From Acidobacteriota bacterium (GTDB lineage: Bacteria > Acidobacteriota > Polarisedimenticolia > J045), in NCBI GenBank assembly GCA_027001345.1, contig JALTMS010000641.1:1-9963 (forward strand): a DNA stretch of 9,963 bases. The letters are read 5' to 3'. The notes beneath the pieces were generated by a model. The model saw only the letters and a program-made list of their open reading frames with translations. It was not told the origin of the DNA and did no database searches. The position numbers and the translations under genes are program-made. Positions 4,518 to 9,963 of this stretch are shown here, piece by piece; positions within the stretch are counted from its first letter, which is position 1; the number at the start of each line of letters is the position of its first letter.

Positions 4518-5147
4518 TCAGGCCTCGCCACGGAGGGTCCGGTAGACCGCCTCGACCTGGTCTCGGGTCTGGGAGAGGGGGCCGCCGTTGTCGATCACGT
4601 GGTCGGCCAGGGAGGCCTTTTGCTCGTCCGGGAGCTGGGCCTCGATGCGTCGGCGGGCGGCTCGGGCCGACAGGCCGCGCTGCTCGAGGCGGGCGATGCG
4701 GACTTCGATCGGGGCGGTGACCAGCACCAGGCGGTCGAAGCGCGCTGCTCGTCCGGTCTCCACCAGCAGCGCCGCCTCGTAGATCAGCACCTCCATCGAG
4801 GGATCGTCGGCGAGCATTTCGGCGATCCGTGCCTCGCTGGCTTCGATCACCAGGGGATGCAGCAGGGTTTCCAGGCGCTCGCGGGCCTCGGGGTCGTCGA
4901 AGACGAGCTGGCCGAGACGGCTGCGGTCGATGCCGCCCCGCTCGTCGAGCACCCCACGGCCGAAGTGGGCGCACACGGCTTCGACGGCTGCCCCCGAGGG
5001 GGCCAGAAGCTGATGCACGATGGCGTCGGCGTCGATGACTCCCGCGCCGAGTTCCGCGAACAGGGCGGCGACGGTGCTCTTGCCCGCGCCAATGCCGCCG
5101 GTCAGGCCGACCAGCACGCAGCCACCGCCGGCGGCGGGAGCCGGCAC
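4518..5147 (-). CDS. coaE: Dephospho-CoA kinase
   Basis: 209 aa, the normal length. It phosphorylates the 3'-hydroxyl of the dephospho-CoA ribose using ATP, the last step of coenzyme A synthesis, in the cytoplasm. The P-loop GLTGGIGAGKST (14-25) near the N-terminus is diagnostic, with Lys23 and Ser24; VIDADAIVHQLL (37-48) is the conserved D-x-D region. LLHPLVIEAS and IYEAALLVETG match the family's 'lHP.i' and 'PLLfE.g' blocks, though Pro of the second is absent. QRGLSARAARRRIEAQLPDEQKASLADHVIDN is the usual C-terminal lid segment. The GTG start lies 3 nt after the folD stop, with GGGGG inside the folD end as a likely ribosome binding site, so translation is probably coupled. No terminator is seen; a dispersed repeat follows the stop. 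Confidence 0.95.
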   Translation of the reverse strand: MPAPAAGGGCVLVGLTGGIGAGKSTVAALFAELGAGVIDADAIVHQLLAPSGAAVEAVCAHFGRGVLDERGGIDRSRLGQLVFDDPEARERLETLLHPLVIEASEARIAEMLADDPSMEVLIYEAALLVETGRAARFDRLVLVTAPIEVRIARLEQRGLSARAARRRIEAQLPDEQKASLADHVIDNGGPLSQTRDQVEAVYRTLRGEA

Positions 5148-5150
5148 CGA

Positions 5151-6083
5151 TCAGCCCCCGATGCCTGCGGCGCGGCGCGCACCCTCGAGGGTGTTGTCGA
5201 GCAGCATGGCCACGGTCAGCGGGCCGACCCCGCCGGGCACCGGCGTCAGGGCCGAGGCGCGCTCCATCGCCTCGCCGAAGTGCACGTCCCCCACCAGGGT
5301 CTGGCCCTTCTTCTCGAAGCGCTGCCAGCGACGGGGCTGGCCGGCGAGCAGGTCTTCCGCGCGGGCTCGGTCGGTGACCCGGTTGATCCCCACGTCGATC
5401 ACCACCGCCCCCGGCTTGATGTGCCGTCCGCGGATCAGTCCTGGGCGGCCCACCGAGGCGACCAGCACGTCGGCCCGGGAACAGACCTCCTCGAGATCGC
5501 GGGTGCGGGAGTGGCAGATGGTGACCGTGGCGTGGCGGGCGAGCAGCAGCAGGGAGGCGGGTTTGCCGACGATGTTGGAACGTCCGACGATCACCACCTC
5601 CGCGCCCTCGAGCGGGGCCTCCGCCTCGTCGAGCAGGGCCAGGATGCCCTTGGGCGTGCAGGGCACGAAGCCTCCCTTCTGGCCGAGCAGCAGCTTGCCT
5701 GCCGAGACCGGGTGGAAGCCATCGACGTCCTTTTCCGGTGGGACGGCCTGCTGGATCTCCTCCTCGTCGAGATGGTCGGGGAGGGGGAGCTGGACGAGGA
5801 TTCCGTGGAAGCGCGGATCTTCGGCCATCCGGCCGATCGCGTCGAGCACCTCGCCACGGCCGGCCTCCGCCGGCAGACGCAGGATCTCCGAGTGCATCCC
5901 GGTTTCCAGCGCCGACTTCTCCTTGTTGCGCACGTAGACCGCGCTGGCCGGATCCTCGCCGACCAGCACCACCCCCAGGCCGGGTCGGTCACCGACCTGT
6001 CGGACGAAATCCTGGACCCCCTCGGCGACTCGCTGCCGAATCTTCGCTGCCAGGGCCTTGCCATCGAGAATGCGGGCGCTCAC
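5151..6083 (-). CDS. folD: Bifunctional methylene-THF dehydrogenase/cyclohydrolase
   Basis: 310 aa, slightly longer than the usual 280-300. It interconverts 5,10-methylene-, 5,10-methenyl- and 10-formyl-tetrahydrofolate, feeding purine and formyl-Met synthesis; cytoplasmic. Motifs: [18 protein letters not shown] (41-58) with Tyr50 and catalytic Lys54; GILVQLPLP (94-102) with Gln98; KDVDGFHP (118-125); PCTPKG (141-146); the dinucleotide-binding [13 protein letters not shown] (163-175); and the C-terminal [10 protein letters not shown] (281-290). GVDF/VGDVDF appears as VGDVHF. The extra length is partly at about 245-262 ([19 protein letters not shown]). The start is the GTG at 6083 with AGGAGA 7 nt upstream; it overlaps the stop of the preceding lipoprotein gene as GTGA, a typical coupled arrangement. 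Confidence 0.97.
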   Translation of the reverse strand: MSARILDGKALAAKIRQRVAEGVQDFVRQVGDRPGLGVVLVGEDPASAVYVRNKEKSALETGMHSEILRLPAEAGRGEVLDAIGRMAEDPRFHGILVQLPLPDHLDEEEIQQAVPPEKDVDGFHPVSAGKLLLGQKGGFVPCTPKGILALLDEAEAPLEGAEVVIVGRSNIVGKPASLLLLARHATVTICHSRTRDLEEVCSRADVLVASVGRPGLIRGRHIKPGAVVIDVGINRVTDRARAEDLLAGQPRRWQRFEKKGQTLVGDVHFGEAMERASALTPVPGGVGPLTVAMLLDNTLEGARRAAGIGG

Positions 6084-6733
6084 GGGTGTTCTCCTGGGGC
6101 AGCCGTGGTGGCCACCGGTACCTTGTCGAAGGGAATACGGATGCGGTGGGTCGTGGCGCCCACCTGGACGAAGGGGAGTTCGAGCAGGAGTCGGCTGGCT
6201 TCGGCAGAGGGTTCCGGGAAGATCAGCAGGCCGTCTCGCCGGCTGCCCGGGGGCAGGTCGATGGGCCCGTCGAGCAAGCCCTTCATGAACTGACGGATTT
6301 CCGCCGCGGCGGGGCCGCTCTGCCGGTCGGGCCGCAGCAGCTCGAATGTCCGGGTGTAGTCCAGCGGAGCGGTGTTGATTCGTCCCTTGTCCGGCCACAG
6401 CCGCAGGCTCTGGGTCTCGAGGTGTACGGGCAGTTCCCCGGTAGCGGCGACGACCAGGTGCAAGGTCAGCCACTTCCGGGCCCCCCCCTGCCCGGCAAGG
6501 GGATCGCGCCCGCCGGCGAAGCGCTGGGCGATCCAGGCCGCTCGCTCGGCGTCGGAAAGGGCTCGCACCTCGATGTGCAGGCCCGGTCGGTCGACCCTCA
6601 CCACGGAATCCGGATCGAGGGGCTGCCCCTGGGCGCCGAGGGGCGCGAGAACCCAGGGGCCCACAGGAGGCTTGTGACCCGCGCAGCCGCCGAGCAGGGC
6701 GAAGGCGATGATCGGCATCAGGAGCCGGCGCAC
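6080..6733 (-). CDS. Uncharacterised lipoprotein, first gene of the folD-coaE unit
   Basis: 217 aa. The GTG at 6733 is chosen because GGGGAGG (6745-6739) lies 5 nt before it and because it gives a clean lipoprotein signal: [17 protein letters not shown], with lipobox LLGGC and Cys17. A start at 6820 would place a long charged stretch before the signal. The mature part has no recognised domain: [22 protein letters not shown], then [30 protein letters not shown], then [46 protein letters not shown] and [15 protein letters not shown]. The alternating pattern suggests a beta-sandwich carried outside the cytoplasmic membrane. Its stop overlaps folD by 4 nt, so it heads a unit with folD and coaE, although no functional link is evident. 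Confidence 0.85.
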   Translation of the reverse strand: MRRLLMPIIAFALLGGCAGHKPPVGPWVLAPLGAQGQPLDPDSVVRVDRPGLHIEVRALSDAERAAWIAQRFAGGRDPLAGQGGARKWLTLHLVVAATGELPVHLETQSLRLWPDKGRINTAPLDYTRTFELLRPDRQSGPAAAEIRQFMKGLLDGPIDLPPGSRRDGLLIFPEPSAEASRLLLELPFVQVGATTHRIRIPFDKVPVATTAAPGEHP

Positions 6734-6819
6734 GATGACCTCCCCGAACCCGGCCGCGCGGTCGGGCGCCTTTGCAGGATGGCACCGATCCGAGGCGGGC
6801 TCTCGTCGAGCCGACAGCA

Positions 6820-6825
6820 TAGAAT
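6820..6825 (+). promoter_or_regulatory. Possible -10 element for uvrA
   Basis: TAGAAT, one base from TATAAT, 34 nt before the uvrA ATG. No good -35 hexamer is present 16-18 bp upstream; the palindrome CTCGTCGAG (6802-6810) occupies that region. I see no E. coli-type LexA box (CTG-N10-CAG) or GAAC-type SOS box in the 126-nt divergent spacer. Confidence 0.35.
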
Positions 6826-6859
6826 GATCGTTTCGCCCAAGCTAGGAGCCGAAGCGCTG

Positions 6860-9670
<2,811 letters not shown>

Positions 9671-9710
9671 GACATCTTTTCGCCCCCTGCGCGGAAGGCC
9701 GGATCGTCGT

Positions 9711-9778
9711 CGGAGAGCTGCGCTGCCGGGCACACCGGGCTCCCAGCCTGGCGGGAGGTCGAGGGGGCCGGCTCTCTG
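9711..9778 (+). other. Three-way-junction-like fold downstream of uvrA
   Basis: CGGAGAGC (9711-9718) pairs with GCTCTCTG (9771-9778; one G-U pair). Inside lie two small hairpins: CCGG-gcaca-CCGG (9726-9738) and CTCCC/GGGAG (9740-9744/9753-9757). It may be a leader element of the next gene or part of uvrA mRNA ending. No T tract follows. GC-rich DNA easily gives such folds by chance. Confidence 0.25.
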
Positions 9779-9838
9779 GCACCTGCCTTCCGTCGGCGGG
9801 GACGATGGCTGTATCCCACTGGCGGGGATTGCATCCCT

Positions 9839-9862
9839 GGGGGGGAACCAGAACGTCCCCCC
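9839..9862 (+). other. G7/C6 hairpin in the post-uvrA spacer
   Basis: Seven G (9839-9845) and six C (9857-9862) around an 11-nt loop. There is no following T tract, so it is not a standard terminator. The rest of 9671-9963 holds no gene that I can support. Confidence 0.35.
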
Positions 9863-9881
9863 GCACGATGGCCGGGCGCGC

Positions 9882-9887
9882 TAGACT
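9882..9887 (+). promoter_or_regulatory. Possible -10 element for a gene beyond the window
   Basis: TAGACT fits the TAnnnT core and stands out in a GC-rich spacer about 80 nt before the window end. No -35 box is evident, so confidence is low. Confidence 0.25.
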
Positions 9888-9951
9888 TCTCGTTCTCGTC
9901 GGGGGGCATCGAGCGAGCGCTCCCCAACGTCGTCGCCTGCTCCGGGCAGGC

Positions 9952-9957
9952 AGGAGG
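9952..9957 (+). promoter_or_regulatory. Shine-Dalgarno site for a gene starting past the window end
   Basis: A perfect AGGAGG lies 6 nt before the end of the window, the ideal distance for a start codon at about 9964. A plus-strand gene therefore probably begins immediately outside. Nothing of the protein is visible. Confidence 0.5.
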
Positions 9958-9963
9958 TTGAGC

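Noticed and set aside
3699..6293. Very long plus-strand open frame (864 codons) across the hydrolase-like gene, coaE and folD
   Set aside because: It is antisense to clearly recognised genes and crosses their boundaries and the intergenic spacer. Its composition (Gly/His/Asp/Gln-rich) is that of an antisense shadow in GC-rich DNA.
5738..6859. Upstream extension of the uvrA frame
   Set aside because: The frame is open far upstream by chance over folD. UvrA homologues begin at [14 protein letters not shown] sequence, and a ribosome binding site precedes 6860.

Overview
This is a GC-rich bacterial chromosomal segment (roughly two thirds G+C, judged by eye). It carries core housekeeping genes mixed with small uncharacterised genes. 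Two predicted lipoproteins, exported proteins and a possible sigma-54 promoter suggest a Gram-negative-type bacterium; an Acidobacteriota- or Deltaproteobacteria-like lineage would fit, but nothing here fixes the taxon.

Layout. Positions 1-261 hold no gene. They contain a rho-independent terminator for the minus-strand gene at 262-801 and, beyond it, a 185-nt near-palindromic segment (23-207) whose minus-strand transcript would end in seven U residues. The 262-801 gene encodes an exported protein with a carboxypeptidase-regulatory-like beta domain. Divergent from it is pyrE (1014-1583), with a hairpin in the shared upstream region. Three small plus-strand genes follow: an orphan behind a sigma-54-like promoter and palindromes (1827-2261), a helical orphan (2621-3028) preceded by an inverted-repeat element, and a Coa1-like membrane-anchored protein (3104-3538).

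The minus strand then carries a dienelactone-hydrolase-like lipoprotein lacking the expected catalytic residues (3519-4376; its 3' end overlaps the convergent Coa1-like gene by 20 bp), followed by a tight unit transcribed lipoprotein -> folD -> coaE (6733 down to 4518). In that unit folD overlaps the lipoprotein stop by 4 nt and coaE starts 3 nt after the folD stop. Divergent from this unit is uvrA (6860-9670). The last 293 bases hold foldable sequence and a strong Shine-Dalgarno site for a gene starting just past the window.

How the genes fit together: pyrE (pyrimidine synthesis), folD (one-carbon folate metabolism), coaE (last step of CoA synthesis) and uvrA (nucleotide excision repair) are ordinary core functions. 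No defence system, CRISPR array, transposase or phage gene is present. The most interesting material is non-coding or degenerate: a two-copy structured repeat (1572-1640 and 4451-4515) whose first copy supplies the end of pyrE, the rod-like segment at 23-207, the MITE-like element at 2356-2522, the candidate sigma-54 promoter, and the apparent pseudoenzyme lipoprotein.
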